From contig JACIYI010000001.1 of assembly GCA_014360005.1 (NCBI GenBank), forward strand, positions 124,001 through 188,000: DNA of 64,000 nt, in the 5' to 3' direction. A program made the position numbers and the translations under genes. Below the pieces are notes generated by a model. The model ran no database searches. It was not told where the DNA came from and saw nothing but the letters and a program-made list of their open reading frames with translations. This DNA comes from Candidatus Aminicenantota bacterium (GTDB taxonomy: Bacteria; Acidobacteriota; Aminicenantia; Aminicenantales; Saccharicenantaceae). Position 1 is the stretch's first letter, and every line of letters starts with the position of its first letter. Of this stretch, positions 47,185 through 56,001 are shown one piece after another.

Positions 47185-48417
47185 ATGCGAAAAATAAAGG
47201 AGGCCAAATTTAACCGATTCACCGTGGTCCTAATTTTATTATTGTTCGTGATAGCCCTGGCCGCGGCAGGCGTGCTACAGGCGCAGAAGGTGGAGGTGGT
47301 CAACGGCCTGCGCCTGGTCCATAACAAGGGGATGAGGACCTGGGGCAAAAAGCCAGCCGTCAGGCTGGAGCCGGTGCGCAAGCTCGGCGACATAGACTCT
47401 ACCGACCCCAACACCACGTTTTACCTGCCGGCAGCCGTAGCACTTGATTCAGCGGGCAACATCTACGTCCTGGACACAGGAAATAACCGCATTCAGAAGT
47501 TTTCGCCGGACGGCAAATATCTGACCACCATCGGCCGGATGGGGCAGGGACCCGGCGAGTTTAACTACCCGGCCTGGCTAGACATAGATAGCACCGGCAA
47601 TCTTTACGTGACCGACCCTTTTAACGAGCGCCTCCAGATTTTGAAGCCGGACGGCACGGAGCTTAAAACCATAAAATCCAGAGGAGACCGCATTGGCAAC
47701 ACTTTCGTCAGAACTGACGGCAGGCTGGTTATGGGCCCGGCCGCTTTCACAATCCGCTTCGCACCATCGGAAGAAAAGAAGCCGGCTGAGCTGCCAAGAC
47801 TGGTCAGAATACTGGATGCCGATGGCAACCTGGTAAAAGATTTCGGTGAAATGCTCGACCTGAAGGATGAACTTCTGAACAACACCATGAACCAGTTCTT
47901 GATGACGGTGGATGAAAAAGATAACATCTACCTGACTTTTCCTCACCAGAACCGCATCGAAAAGTATTCAGCCGACGGCAAGCTTCTGTGGCGGGCCGAC
48001 CGGGAGCTGCCTTACAGCCTGGAGATTATTGATAAGGGAAAAATAGAGCGCAAGGGCACAGGCATAAGCGTTATGCAGCCTCGGGTTAACCGCTCCTCAG
48101 TCGCCATCGCTGTCGACGGCAAGGGGAGAGTGTGGGTGGTGACGCTGGCCCGCCAGCTCAAGAAGGAAGAAGAGGTAGGAATTGCCATGGGTATGACCAT
48201 GTCGCCCTCGGGTCGGCAGACTACCATGAAGCCCTACGGAAATACCGACCTCAGGGAGACTGATGCCTATAAGCTCGAGGTGTTTGACCCGGAGGGCGTG
48301 AAGCTGGGCGAGATTCCACTCCAGCAGTTCGTAGATGGGATTTTTATCTACGGAGACAGGCTCTTCCTGCTGGACCGAATGCGCGGCGCCTCCATCCAGG
48401 AATTCCGCATCAAATAA
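47185..48417 (+). CDS. secreted NHL-repeat beta-propeller protein
   Basis: 410 residues with an N-terminal signal anchor (about residues 12-34). NHL-type repeats follow (AVALDSAGNIYVLDTGNNRIQKFSPDGKYL, WLDIDSTGNLYVTDPFNERLQILKPDG, MTVDEKDNIYLTFPHQNRIEKYSADGKLL), giving a six-bladed propeller of the type common as secreted proteins in Acidobacteria and Bacteroidetes. Propellers usually bind proteins or ligands; no catalytic residues are evident. GGAGAGGAG precedes the ATG. The stop overlaps the start of TIR copy 6. Confidence 0.85.
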   Translation: MRKIKEAKFNRFTVVLILLLFVIALAAAGVLQAQKVEVVNGLRLVHNKGMRTWGKKPAVRLEPVRKLGDIDSTDPNTTFYLPAAVALDSAGNIYVLDTGNNRIQKFSPDGKYLTTIGRMGQGPGEFNYPAWLDIDSTGNLYVTDPFNERLQILKPDGTELKTIKSRGDRIGNTFVRTDGRLVMGPAAFTIRFAPSEEKKPAELPRLVRILDADGNLVKDFGEMLDLKDELLNNTMNQFLMTVDEKDNIYLTFPHQNRIEKYSADGKLLWRADRELPYSLEIIDKGKIERKGTGISVMQPRVNRSSVAIAVDGKGRVWVVTLARQLKKEEEVGIAMGMTMSPSGRQTTMKPYGNTDLRETDAYKLEVFDPEGVKLGEIPLQQFVDGIFIYGDRLFLLDRMRGASIQEFRIK

Positions 48418-48554
48418 ATCGGGACACCGAATAAATCGGGACACCGTAGATTTTTCCGAATTTCTCGCTCAACATTCTTTATTACTATATCTGTCCATAA
48501 GGGCATATGGGCGGGCAGAAAAAAATCGGAAAATTCTAGGATGTCCCGATTTTT
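48416..48554. repeat. TIR element copy 6, long subtype, with a duplicated left end
   Basis: The full element is 48433-48554 (122 bp), with the same interior as copy 5. A partial left end at 48416-48429 (AAATCGGGACACCG) overlaps the stop codon of the NHL gene at 48415-48417. The doubled end mirrors copy 4. Confidence 0.85.
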
Positions 48555-48618
48555 CCGATTTTTCGTTTCTTGACATTACCGGTCAGGGTAATGAAAATAT
48601 TAGCAGAGGGGCGAAGCC

Positions 48619-50796
48619 ATGAATGTGAAAAGGTCACTCTTATTCGTTTTATTTTCGATAGTCCTGGCGGTCTGCCTGGCAATCCCGGCCAGTCTGCTTT
48701 TGTCTGCCGCCCAACAGACTCCGCCAGTGCCAAAGGAACTTCAGGTCAAACCGAGGCATGAAGTTACGGTGGCGGTCAAGCTGGTCCAGGTTTACGTCAC
48801 CGATAAGAGCGGGCAGCCAGCCGGCGACCTGACGGCCGAGGATTTTGAAATCTATGACAACAACAAACCAGTGCCGGTGCTCCATTTTGAAAAGCACTTC
48901 AGCGATGAGTTAGCTGCTGCGCCCGAGACGGCCCCCCGGCCCTCGCTTAACCGCAAGTTCTTCCTGTTCTTCGACCTGGCCTTTACCGATGCCCGGGGGT
49001 TGATGCGGGCCAAGAATGCCGCCCTCAAATTCATGGAAAAATCGCTTCTGCCGACTGATGAAATTTCGCTGGTAACTTATACCGCCCTGCGAGGCTTGAC
49101 TCTTCATGAATACATGACCCGCGATCACGCCCGGGTCCGCCACATCATCGAGAACTTCGGCCTGAAGAGCGTTACCGGTCGGGCCGAGAGCCTGTCAAGT
49201 TTCTTTTATTCAGATACGCTGATGAGCCTTCAAAGTGACCAGATTGAGGGCACCCCCGACGAGAGCTTTTTTACCGAGCAGGCCAGGCTCCAGACCGGAC
49301 GGATGCTCGATACCACCCGCCGCCAGGGTTATGCCGACCAGGCCCGGTTTTATCTAGAGGCTATGAATAATCTGGCCAAAGTGCTGCGGACGGTTCCCGG
49401 CTACAAGAACATCATTCTCTTTTCAGCCGGGCTGGCCAAGCAGCTGCTGTTCGGGCGCACCGGCGGAGCAGTGGTCGGCGACTGGTCGAACCCGGAGCAG
49501 CTGGCAGCTCAGCTGGCTGAGTACGATGCGGCCCAGGCTGATTCAGGCCTGCGCAGCGATTTTACCCGGCTGCTCAAAGAGCTAAAAAACTCCAATTGCG
49601 CAGTTTTTACGGTTGATATTTCGCGGGTGCATAAAGAAATGAATGTGGAAGATGCGGGCGGAGCCATGCCCGGGGCCAGGGAGCTCGACGGAGCCGATTC
49701 GCTCAAGCAGTTGGCTTCTGAAACGGGTGGAAAATTTTATGCCAACACCATCAACCCGGAAAACGCCATGGAAGAGATCGTCAATACCACTAAGAATTTT
49801 TACATCCTCGGGTTCAAGGTGGACGAGAGCTGGGACGGCAAGTACCACAAGGTCAAGGTTAAAGTAAAGAAAAAAGGTTATAAGGTTTACTCTCAAGCCG
49901 GTTATTTCAACCCCCGGCCATTCAAGCAATACAACAACTTCGAAAAGCTGCTGCACCTGCTTGAGATATCCCTGACCGAGGACCCCTGGCCATACGTGCC
50001 GGTTGAAATTCCGGTTGCCAGTCTGAACCTGGTGGAGAGGGGCTGGCCGATGGCCCTGACCTTTGCCCGGGCGACTGGAAGCGACCTGACCGAGGTTTTT
50101 GGCCCCAAGACCGAAGCTTACCTGCTGCTGTTTAATGAGCAGGGCGAACTAGCTTTGATTAAGAAATTCCGGGCGGTGGTGACGGAAAAAGAAAAGAAAG
50201 AAAATGATGCCTTCCTGCCATCTTTCCTGCTGCCGGTTAAACCGGGGAGATACGAGTGCGTGTTGGTGATGCGGAATATGGATACCGGGCGGTCAGCGCG
50301 GGGGAGGGCAGCCATTGAGATTCCGGGTCAACTGCCGGTAATGCCCTATCTCGACCCGCTGCTGTTGTTGAGGCTGGATGACCGGGCTAAAGAAATAAAC
50401 GCGACGGGTGAGCCAACGCTGGCTTCGATTTACGGCTATAACCCGGGGACCTATTCAGCCGTGGCCGGTGAAGTACCGCCCGAAACGAGGAAACTGTATG
50501 CGGCGGTGAGGCTGGCCTGTCCGGCGGGGTGGGAAGAGGGGCTGGAGATTAAGGCGGTGCTGGCTCGAGGCGGGGGTGCAGTCGCCGGGCCCGAAGCCGG
50601 AGGCGGTGGAAGCGAAGAAAGCCAGAAGCTTCGGGTGGCGGTGCTTGATAAAAAGCGCGAAGGCCAGCTGGTGAAACTGCTGCTGGAATTGGAGACAGGG
50701 GAGCTGGAAGCGGGCGATTATCAGGTGAAATTAGACGTGTCCGGCTCGAACTTTGCCCAGCCGCTGACGGCGACCTCCCTCTTCTCCATCAAATAG
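48619..50796 (+). CDS. secreted VWFA-related protein, acidobacterial type
   Basis: 725 residues. After a signal peptide (to about residue 32) comes the N-terminal motif VKLVQVYVTDKSGQPAGDLTAEDFEIYDNNKPV that marks the VWFA-related domain widespread in Acidobacteria (TIGR03436). A von Willebrand A-like domain follows (FFLFFDLAFTDARGL, GYKNIILFSAG, FYILGFKV, YKVYSQAGYFNP). The usual DxSxS metal site is replaced (DLAFT), so metal-dependent binding is doubtful. The last 300 residues are of unknown function. A REPIN-like element begins 16 bp after its stop. Confidence 0.88.
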   Translation: MNVKRSLLFVLFSIVLAVCLAIPASLLLSAAQQTPPVPKELQVKPRHEVTVAVKLVQVYVTDKSGQPAGDLTAEDFEIYDNNKPVPVLHFEKHFSDELAAAPETAPRPSLNRKFFLFFDLAFTDARGLMRAKNAALKFMEKSLLPTDEISLVTYTALRGLTLHEYMTRDHARVRHIIENFGLKSVTGRAESLSSFFYSDTLMSLQSDQIEGTPDESFFTEQARLQTGRMLDTTRRQGYADQARFYLEAMNNLAKVLRTVPGYKNIILFSAGLAKQLLFGRTGGAVVGDWSNPEQLAAQLAEYDAAQADSGLRSDFTRLLKELKNSNCAVFTVDISRVHKEMNVEDAGGAMPGARELDGADSLKQLASETGGKFYANTINPENAMEEIVNTTKNFYILGFKVDESWDGKYHKVKVKVKKKGYKVYSQAGYFNPRPFKQYNNFEKLLHLLEISLTEDPWPYVPVEIPVASLNLVERGWPMALTFARATGSDLTEVFGPKTEAYLLLFNEQGELALIKKFRAVVTEKEKKENDAFLPSFLLPVKPGRYECVLVMRNMDTGRSARGRAAIEIPGQLPVMPYLDPLLLLRLDDRAKEINATGEPTLASIYGYNPGTYSAVAGEVPPETRKLYAAVRLACPAGWEEGLEIKAVLARGGGAVAGPEAGGGGSEESQKLRVAVLDKKREGQLVKLLLELETGELEAGDYQVKLDVSGSNFAQPLTATSLFSIK

Positions 50797-50811
50797 AAGA
50801 GAAATAGAAGA

Positions 50812-50907
50812 GGGGACACCTGCAGGTGTCCCCTCTTTGGGCATTTTTGGACCGAGCTAACAGGCGGAAAATAAAAGCCAGAGGAGGGGACATCTGCAAC
50901 TGTCCCC
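50812..50907 (+). repeat. REPIN-like 96-bp element, copy 1 (plus orientation)
   Basis: Two 22-bp palindromes built on GGGACACCTGCAGGTGTCCC separated by a spacer containing GAGCTAACAGGCGG. The right palindrome is degenerate (ACATCTGCAACTGT). It starts 16 bp after the VWFA stop. Confidence 0.9.
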
Positions 50908-50972
50908 GCTTGTCTCTCAATATTTCTAGTCAGGATAAGCTTGGAGGCCTAGATTGGCATTGGTTATAAAGC

Positions 50973-51068
50973 GGGGACACTTGCAAGTGTCCCCAAGATT
51001 CGCTGCTCCGTCCTGCCTGTAAATTGGCGCATGAAAGGGTCGGAAAGGGGACACCTGCAGGTGTCCCC
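50973..51068 (-). repeat. REPIN-like 96-bp element, copy 2 (minus orientation)
   Basis: Left palindrome GGACACTTGCAAGTGTCC, right GGGACACCTGCAGGTGTCCC. The spacer (CCTGCCTGTAAATTGGCGC) is the reverse complement type of copy 1. With copy 1 it forms an inverted pair 65 bp apart. Confidence 0.9.
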
Positions 51069-51201
51069 TCTAAAACTTATTGCCTGGATATTCGTATTTA
51101 TTAGATAATGATGGCATCGGCAATAAGAGTGGCCAGCGGGCCTGGTTTTCAATCAGGCACTCCCGATTATCATAAATACATGGCTTTAAAGGAGGTGTAA
51201 T

Positions 51202-53277
51202 ATGCGAAAAAGTCTGGTTTTGGTGTTAGCGTTTCTTTTAATGACTATGGCTCTTGTCAGCTGTAAGCCCGGTGCTAAGGAAGCGCCGCTCGTTCCCAGG
51301 GACCTGCTGTTCGGGAATCCGGACAAGGCATCAGTACAGCTTAGCCCCGACGGGAAGTACCTCAGTTTCCTGGCGCCGGTAAATAATGTCCTTAACGTCT
51401 GGGTTGGACCGGTGGAAGACCCGGATAAGGCCGAACCGGTCACTAAAGATACCAACCGTGGCATCCGCAGTTATTTCTGGGCCTATACCAACAAACACAT
51501 AATCTATATCCAGGACCTGGCCGGTGATGAAAACTGGCAAGTGCATGTGGTCGACATAACTACCAAGGAAGACCGCAACCTGACGCCCTTTGAGGAAATT
51601 CCCGGTCCCGACGGCAAGCCCATCACCCTGCCGAACGGAAAGCTGCTGCGGCCCCAGGCTCAAGTTGAGGCTGTCAGTTATAAGTTCCCGACCGAAATCC
51701 TGGTTGGCCTTAACACCCGCAACCCGCAGTTCCATGATATTTACCGGCTGAATCTCGCTACCGGCGATTTAAAGCTCATCCAGAAAAACGATGGCTTTAT
51801 GGGGTTTCAAATCGATGATGATTACAATATTCGTTTCGCCGCACAGATGACGCCCGACGGCGGTATGGCCCTGTTTAAACCCGATGGCAAGGGCGGCTGG
51901 CTGCCGTTTGAAACTATACCCATGGAAGACATGATGACCACCAGCCCGGTAACCTTTGATAAGAGCGGCCAGGTGCTCTATATGATCGATAGCCGCGGAC
52001 GGAATACAGCCGCCCTGGTATCGGTGGACCTGAACACAGGGGAAAAGAAGTTGATTTTTGAAGACCCCCGGGCTGATGTCAGAGCCATTATGATGCATCC
52101 TGTGGCCAAAAAAGTAGAAGCTGTGGCCGTGGAATATCTGCGGGTGGAGTGGACGGTACTGGATGAAGCGGTGAAAGGCGACCTGGAATATTTGAAGACA
52201 GTCTGCGACGGCGACCTCAGAGTTTCCGACCGGACGCTGGACGATAAGTACTGGACGGTAGCTTACGTAGTGGATGACGGCCCGGTGCGCTATTACTTCT
52301 ATGACCGTGAGAACAAGCAGGCCCGGTTCCTGTTTACCAACCGGAAAGACCTGGAAGGAGTCAAGCTGAGCAAGATGCACCCGGTGGTGATCAAATCCAG
52401 GGATGGGCTGAACCTGGTCAGCTACCTAACTCTGCCGAGCTGGAGGGACCCGGATAACGATGGACGTCCGGATAAGCCGTTGCCGATGGTGCTTTACGTT
52501 CACGGTGGACCGTGGGGAAGGGATTCCTGGGGTCTGAATGCGACGCACCAGTGGCTGGCCAACCGCGGCTATGCTGTGCTCAGTGTCAATTTCAGGGGTT
52601 CAACCGGACTCGGCAAGGATTTCATCAATGCCGCCAACCTGGAATGGGCCGGGAAGATGCATGATGACCTGATAGACGCGGTCAACTGGGCGGTGGAAAA
52701 TAAGATTGCCGACAAAAATAAAGTGGCCATCATGGGTGGAAGCTATGGCGGCTATGCCACGCTGGTCGGGATGACGTTCACCCCGGATGTTTTTGCTTGC
52801 GGAGTGGATATCGTAGGTCCGTCCAATTTGAGGACGTTGCTGGAAACCATACCGCCATACTGGAAGCCGCAGTTCGAGATGTTTGCCAGCCGGGTGGGAG
52901 ACCCGAGGACCGAAGAAGGTCGGAAGCTGCTGGAGGAGCGGTCGCCGTTAACCTATGTGGACCGTATTAAGAAGCCGTTGTTGATCGGGCAGGGAGCAAA
53001 TGACCCGAGAGTCAAGCAGACCGAGTCCGACCAGATTGTTAAGGCCATGCAGGAAAAAAATATTCCGGTGACCTACGTGCTTTACTCCGATGAAGGCCAC
53101 GGGTTTGCCAGGCCGGAAAACCGGCTGTCGTTCTTTGCTGTGAGCGAGCTGTTCCTGGCCAGGCACCTGGGCGGCAGAGCCGAAGAAATCGGAGATGATT
53201 TTAAGGGCTCGACCATCCAGGTCCCCCAGGGAGCCGAGCAGATTCCGGGACTGAAAGAGGCCCTCGCCCAAAAATAG
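51202..53277 (+). CDS. S9 prolyl-oligopeptidase-family serine peptidase, lipoprotein
   Basis: 691 residues. A signal with lipobox LVSC suggests membrane anchoring in the periplasm or on the surface. An N-terminal beta-propeller (about 35-390; PDGKYLSFLAPVNN and similar repeats) gates the C-terminal alpha/beta-hydrolase domain with catalytic S514 (GGSYGGYA), D601 (ANDPR) and H633 (EGHGF). YVHGGPWGRD forms the oxyanion region. It is predicted to cleave peptides, like acylaminoacyl or dipeptidyl peptidases; the exact specificity is unknown. Its 3' end is followed by REPIN-like copy 3. Confidence 0.95.
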   Translation: MRKSLVLVLAFLLMTMALVSCKPGAKEAPLVPRDLLFGNPDKASVQLSPDGKYLSFLAPVNNVLNVWVGPVEDPDKAEPVTKDTNRGIRSYFWAYTNKHIIYIQDLAGDENWQVHVVDITTKEDRNLTPFEEIPGPDGKPITLPNGKLLRPQAQVEAVSYKFPTEILVGLNTRNPQFHDIYRLNLATGDLKLIQKNDGFMGFQIDDDYNIRFAAQMTPDGGMALFKPDGKGGWLPFETIPMEDMMTTSPVTFDKSGQVLYMIDSRGRNTAALVSVDLNTGEKKLIFEDPRADVRAIMMHPVAKKVEAVAVEYLRVEWTVLDEAVKGDLEYLKTVCDGDLRVSDRTLDDKYWTVAYVVDDGPVRYYFYDRENKQARFLFTNRKDLEGVKLSKMHPVVIKSRDGLNLVSYLTLPSWRDPDNDGRPDKPLPMVLYVHGGPWGRDSWGLNATHQWLANRGYAVLSVNFRGSTGLGKDFINAANLEWAGKMHDDLIDAVNWAVENKIADKNKVAIMGGSYGGYATLVGMTFTPDVFACGVDIVGPSNLRTLLETIPPYWKPQFEMFASRVGDPRTEEGRKLLEERSPLTYVDRIKKPLLIGQGANDPRVKQTESDQIVKAMQEKNIPVTYVLYSDEGHGFARPENRLSFFAVSELFLARHLGGRAEEIGDDFKGSTIQVPQGAEQIPGLKEALAQK

Positions 53278-53307
53278 GGAAAAGAGGGCTGAAAGAGGGC
53301 TGAAAGA

Positions 53308-53403
53308 GGGGACACCTGCAGGTGTCCCCTCTTTGGCCATTTTCTCGACAAGCTAACAGGCGGGAAATGAAGCTGAGAGAAGGGGACACTTGCAAGTGTC
53401 CCC
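53308..53403 (+). repeat. REPIN-like 96-bp element, copy 3 (plus orientation)
   Basis: Left palindrome GGGACACCTGCAGGTGTCCC, right GGACACTTGCAAGTGTCC, spacer with AGCTAACAGGCGGGAAATG. It lies 31 bp after the S9 peptidase stop and 99 bp before the racemase gene. Confidence 0.92.
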
Positions 53404-53502
53404 TTTGTTCTCCCCGCTTGATTTTATTCGACTAGAATAAGAAAATTTGCTGCTGGGACGGTTTTTAGCGGTTAGACAACCGGTTAAATAAGAGGAGGTA
53501 CC

Positions 53503-54195
53503 ATGAAGACTATTGGACTGATCGGCGGCATGAGCTGGGAATCATCGCTTGAGTATTACCGCATTATAAATGAAGGGGTAAAAAGGAAGCTGGGCGGCTT
53601 CCATTCGGCTGAGTGCCTGATGTTCTCGGTTGATTTCGCCGCGATCGAAGTCCTGCAGCATAAAGGAGATTGGGATAAGCTGGCTTGGATTCTGAGCCAG
53701 GCGGCCCTACGGCTGGAAGCAGGCGGTGCCAATTTCCTGGTGTTATGTACCAACACTATGCATAAGGTGGCGCCGGCCATAGAAGCTGCGGTTAACATTC
53801 CACTGCTTCACATCGCCGACCCAACTGCTGAAAGGATCAAGGCCGGTGGTTTTAAAAAGGTCGGGCTCCTGGGCACTCGATTTACCATGGAAGAAGAGTT
53901 CTACCGCGGACGGCTGGAAAAAAAACACGGCCTAGAAGTGCTGGTCCCGGATGAGGCCGACCGGGCTATGGTCCACCATGTCATCTACTACGAGCTGTGT
54001 GACGGACGTCTCCAGGAAGAATCGCGGAAGAAGTTTGCCGGTGTAATCGAGAAGCTGGCTGCGGTTGGGGCTCAGGGTGTTATTCTTGGCTGTACCGAAA
54101 TTGGCCTGCTGGTCAAGCAAAAAGACAGCGCGCTGCCGCTATTCGACACCACCATCATTCACGCCGAAGCCGCCGTGGACTACGCCCTCGAATAA
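53503..54195 (+). CDS. aspartate/glutamate racemase-family protein
   Basis: 230 residues. The family start MKTIGLIGGMSWESS and the two catalytic cysteines C82 (LCTNTMHK) and C197 (LGCTEIGL) are present, so it should interconvert D- and L-Asp or Glu in the cytoplasm, feeding peptidoglycan or D-amino acid pools. The closest familiar type is the YgeA/RacX group with broad specificity. GAGGAGG lies just upstream. It is flanked on both sides by REPIN-like elements in opposite orientation (53308-53403 and 54199-54294). Confidence 0.93.
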   Translation: MKTIGLIGGMSWESSLEYYRIINEGVKRKLGGFHSAECLMFSVDFAAIEVLQHKGDWDKLAWILSQAALRLEAGGANFLVLCTNTMHKVAPAIEAAVNIPLLHIADPTAERIKAGGFKKVGLLGTRFTMEEEFYRGRLEKKHGLEVLVPDEADRAMVHHVIYYELCDGRLQEESRKKFAGVIEKLAAVGAQGVILGCTEIGLLVKQKDSALPLFDTTIIHAEAAVDYALE

Positions 54196-54198
54196 GAA

Positions 54199-54294
54199 GG
54201 GGACATCTGCAAGTGTCCCCGATTTTAGTTGCTTCTTCCTGCCTGTAAATTGGCGCAAAAAAGGGTCGGAAAGGGGACACCTGCAGGTGTCCCC
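54199..54294 (-). repeat. REPIN-like 96-bp element, copy 4 (minus orientation)
   Basis: Left palindrome GGACATCTGCAAGTGTCC, right GGGACACCTGCAGGTGTCCC. It begins 3 bp after the racemase stop and ends 6 bp before the end of the convergent small membrane-protein gene. Confidence 0.92.
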
Positions 54295-54300
54295 TCTTTC

Positions 54301-54579
54301 TTACTGTCCGTAACGTGATAAGATGCCTAAGCCTCCCAGTATCAGCACCACCACGAAAAAGTAAAAGGCCCCGATAATCAGCAGCCAGATCAAGGTGGCC
54401 TTGGCCCAGTTGGACTTGCTCAATTTGGTATTGCCGCTGAAGGCCCATATCAACAGCATGATGATGTTCACCAGCGGTATGGAAGCGATGAGCAGCGTCA
54501 CCAGCCATTCCCCGACGCTGACCACGGCTTCCAGACCGGGCACTCTCTGGGTTGGGACGGGTTGAGCTTGCTGTTCCAT
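54301..54579 (-). CDS. small membrane protein with two transmembrane helices
   Basis: 92 residues. Two hydrophobic segments (about 26-47 and 62-85) are separated by a short polar loop (GNTKLSKSNWAKA), with a polar N-terminus. GAAGGAGGG lies just before the ATG, which supports real translation. The layout resembles small membrane proteins of unknown function with a Ser-Asn-Trp-Ala-Lys loop. No catalytic motif. Its 3' end abuts REPIN-like copy 4. Confidence 0.75.
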   Translation of the reverse strand: MEQQAQPVPTQRVPGLEAVVSVGEWLVTLLIASIPLVNIIMLLIWAFSGNTKLSKSNWAKATLIWLLIIGAFYFFVVVLILGGLGILSRYGQ

Positions 54580-54993
54580 TGGCTTCTTTGCCCTCCTTCT
54601 TTTTAATTTTTAATTTTTTGGCCCATCTTTCCTGGCTACCGGCCATATTTAGGTGATGGGCAAGATCATCAGACTTTCTATATTGCCCTTTTCCTCCAAT
54701 TCTATTTATAAAATAACAAGTTGACAAGCAAAAACTTTTGCCAGCCCGATGGGGAATTTTGCCTGCCGACCGCTCTCGTCCCCGAATAAACCCCCTTAAG
54801 CCAGCAAACGCCCGATTTTCTTTAGCCAGCCTGGTTAAGCCTACTTAGGTAACATCTCATTACTGTATCTTTCAGGCTAACCCCGATCGACGATTTGAAA
54901 AGCCCGGCTAATTTTTCTAAAATCGGGAAGACCGTTTTCAACCTTAAATCTTAGATGCGGCCTGACCTGGGTCAGAGCCGCCCGGGACCAACC
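54580..54993. other. gene-free divergent region
   Basis: 414 bp between the small membrane-protein gene (minus) and the dehydrogenase gene (plus). I see no credible gene and no repeat element. The start of the dehydrogenase is uncertain (ATG 54994 or ATG 54955). Confidence 0.4.
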
Positions 54994-55953
54994 ATGGATG
55001 TTTATTTTTATGAGGTCTTTGAGGAAGAGGCCAGGCTGATTAAAAGCCTCGTCGGAGACAGGCTGGAATTCGGGTTGACCGACAGAACCATCCAGGAGAG
55101 CGGTCACCGCCAGCCGCCGGCCCGTCTGATAAGCGTCCGCACCCAATCTGTAATTCCGCTGGCCTGGCAGGACCGGCTAGACGGCGTCCTCAGCCGGACG
55201 ACCGGCTTTGACAACCTGAAAGCCTACAAACATGTCATCACCGCGCCAGTCGCCCTGGGCTACCTGGAAGAATACGCCACCAGGGCCGTGGCCGAGCAGG
55301 CAGTCCTGATGATGCTGGCCCTCCTGAGAAAATTGCCGCGACAGCTAGAGCAGTTCAAACGGTTTGAGCGCGACGGCCTGACCGGAAAGGAATGCCAGCA
55401 CCGGCACCTGCTGGTGGTTGGAGTGGGCCGGATTGGCGGCGAGGTTGTCCGCCTCGGTCAGGGCCTGGGAATGCAGGTTCGGGGAGTGGACATCGTCCGG
55501 CGTCATAGCTTTGTCCAATATGTTGAGCCAGGCGACGGCCTGCCCTGGGCTGAGGTTATAGTCTGTGCCATGAACCTGACCGAGGAGAATTATCATTATT
55601 TTTCTTACGAGGTGCTGAAGAAAGCCCCGACCGGTGTCATTTTCATCAACATCGCCCGCGGCGAACACGCCCCCCTGGCCGACCTGTTGCGGCTGCTCAA
55701 GGAAGGGCACCTGGGCGGTCTGGGACTGGATGTGTTTGAGGAAGAAGCCGAGGTGGGGACGGCCATGCGCACGGGACGGCTTGATAAATCGGAAAAAGCG
55801 GCCATCGTGGCCAGGCTCCTAAAATATCCCAACGTTATCCTAACCCCGCACAACGCCTTCAACACGGCCGAAGCCCTGGAGCGCAAGGCCCGGTTCAGCG
55901 TGGAGGAAATTTTTCACTTTCTGAAGCACCGCGCCTTTCGGAATTCAGTCTGA
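54994..55953 (+). CDS. D-isomer-specific 2-hydroxyacid dehydrogenase-family protein
   Basis: 319 residues from ATG 54994 (MDVYFYEVFEEEA), where the typical first beta strand begins; an in-frame ATG at 54955 adds 13 residues without homology. The Rossmann motif is VVGVGRIGGEVVRLGQGLGMQV. The catalytic triad of the family is visible: Arg in NIARGEH, Glu in LDVFEEE and His in LTPHNAF. It is predicted to oxidise or reduce a 2-hydroxyacid with NAD(H); the substrate is unknown. No ribosome binding site is strong at either start. Confidence 0.88.
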   Translation: MDVYFYEVFEEEARLIKSLVGDRLEFGLTDRTIQESGHRQPPARLISVRTQSVIPLAWQDRLDGVLSRTTGFDNLKAYKHVITAPVALGYLEEYATRAVAEQAVLMMLALLRKLPRQLEQFKRFERDGLTGKECQHRHLLVVGVGRIGGEVVRLGQGLGMQVRGVDIVRRHSFVQYVEPGDGLPWAEVIVCAMNLTEENYHYFSYEVLKKAPTGVIFINIARGEHAPLADLLRLLKEGHLGGLGLDVFEEEAEVGTAMRTGRLDKSEKAAIVARLLKYPNVILTPHNAFNTAEALERKARFSVEEIFHFLKHRAFRNSV

Positions 55954-56001
55954 ATCCAATCCAGGCCGGCGAAAAAAGGACACCGTAGACCGCTCCCTCT
56001 C

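Larger units (their letters stand above)
50797..51201. other. intergenic region with an inverted pair of 96-bp elements
   Basis: 405 bp, mostly occupied by REPIN-like copies 1 and 2 (50812-50907 and 50973-51068). The ribosome binding site AAAGGAGG of the S9 peptidase gene is near 51189-51196. Confidence 0.6.

Noticed and set aside
54155..54727. 190-codon minus-strand frame over the small membrane-protein gene
   Set aside because: It runs through REPIN-like copy 4, whereas the overlapping 92-residue protein has a good ribosome binding site and two membrane helices.
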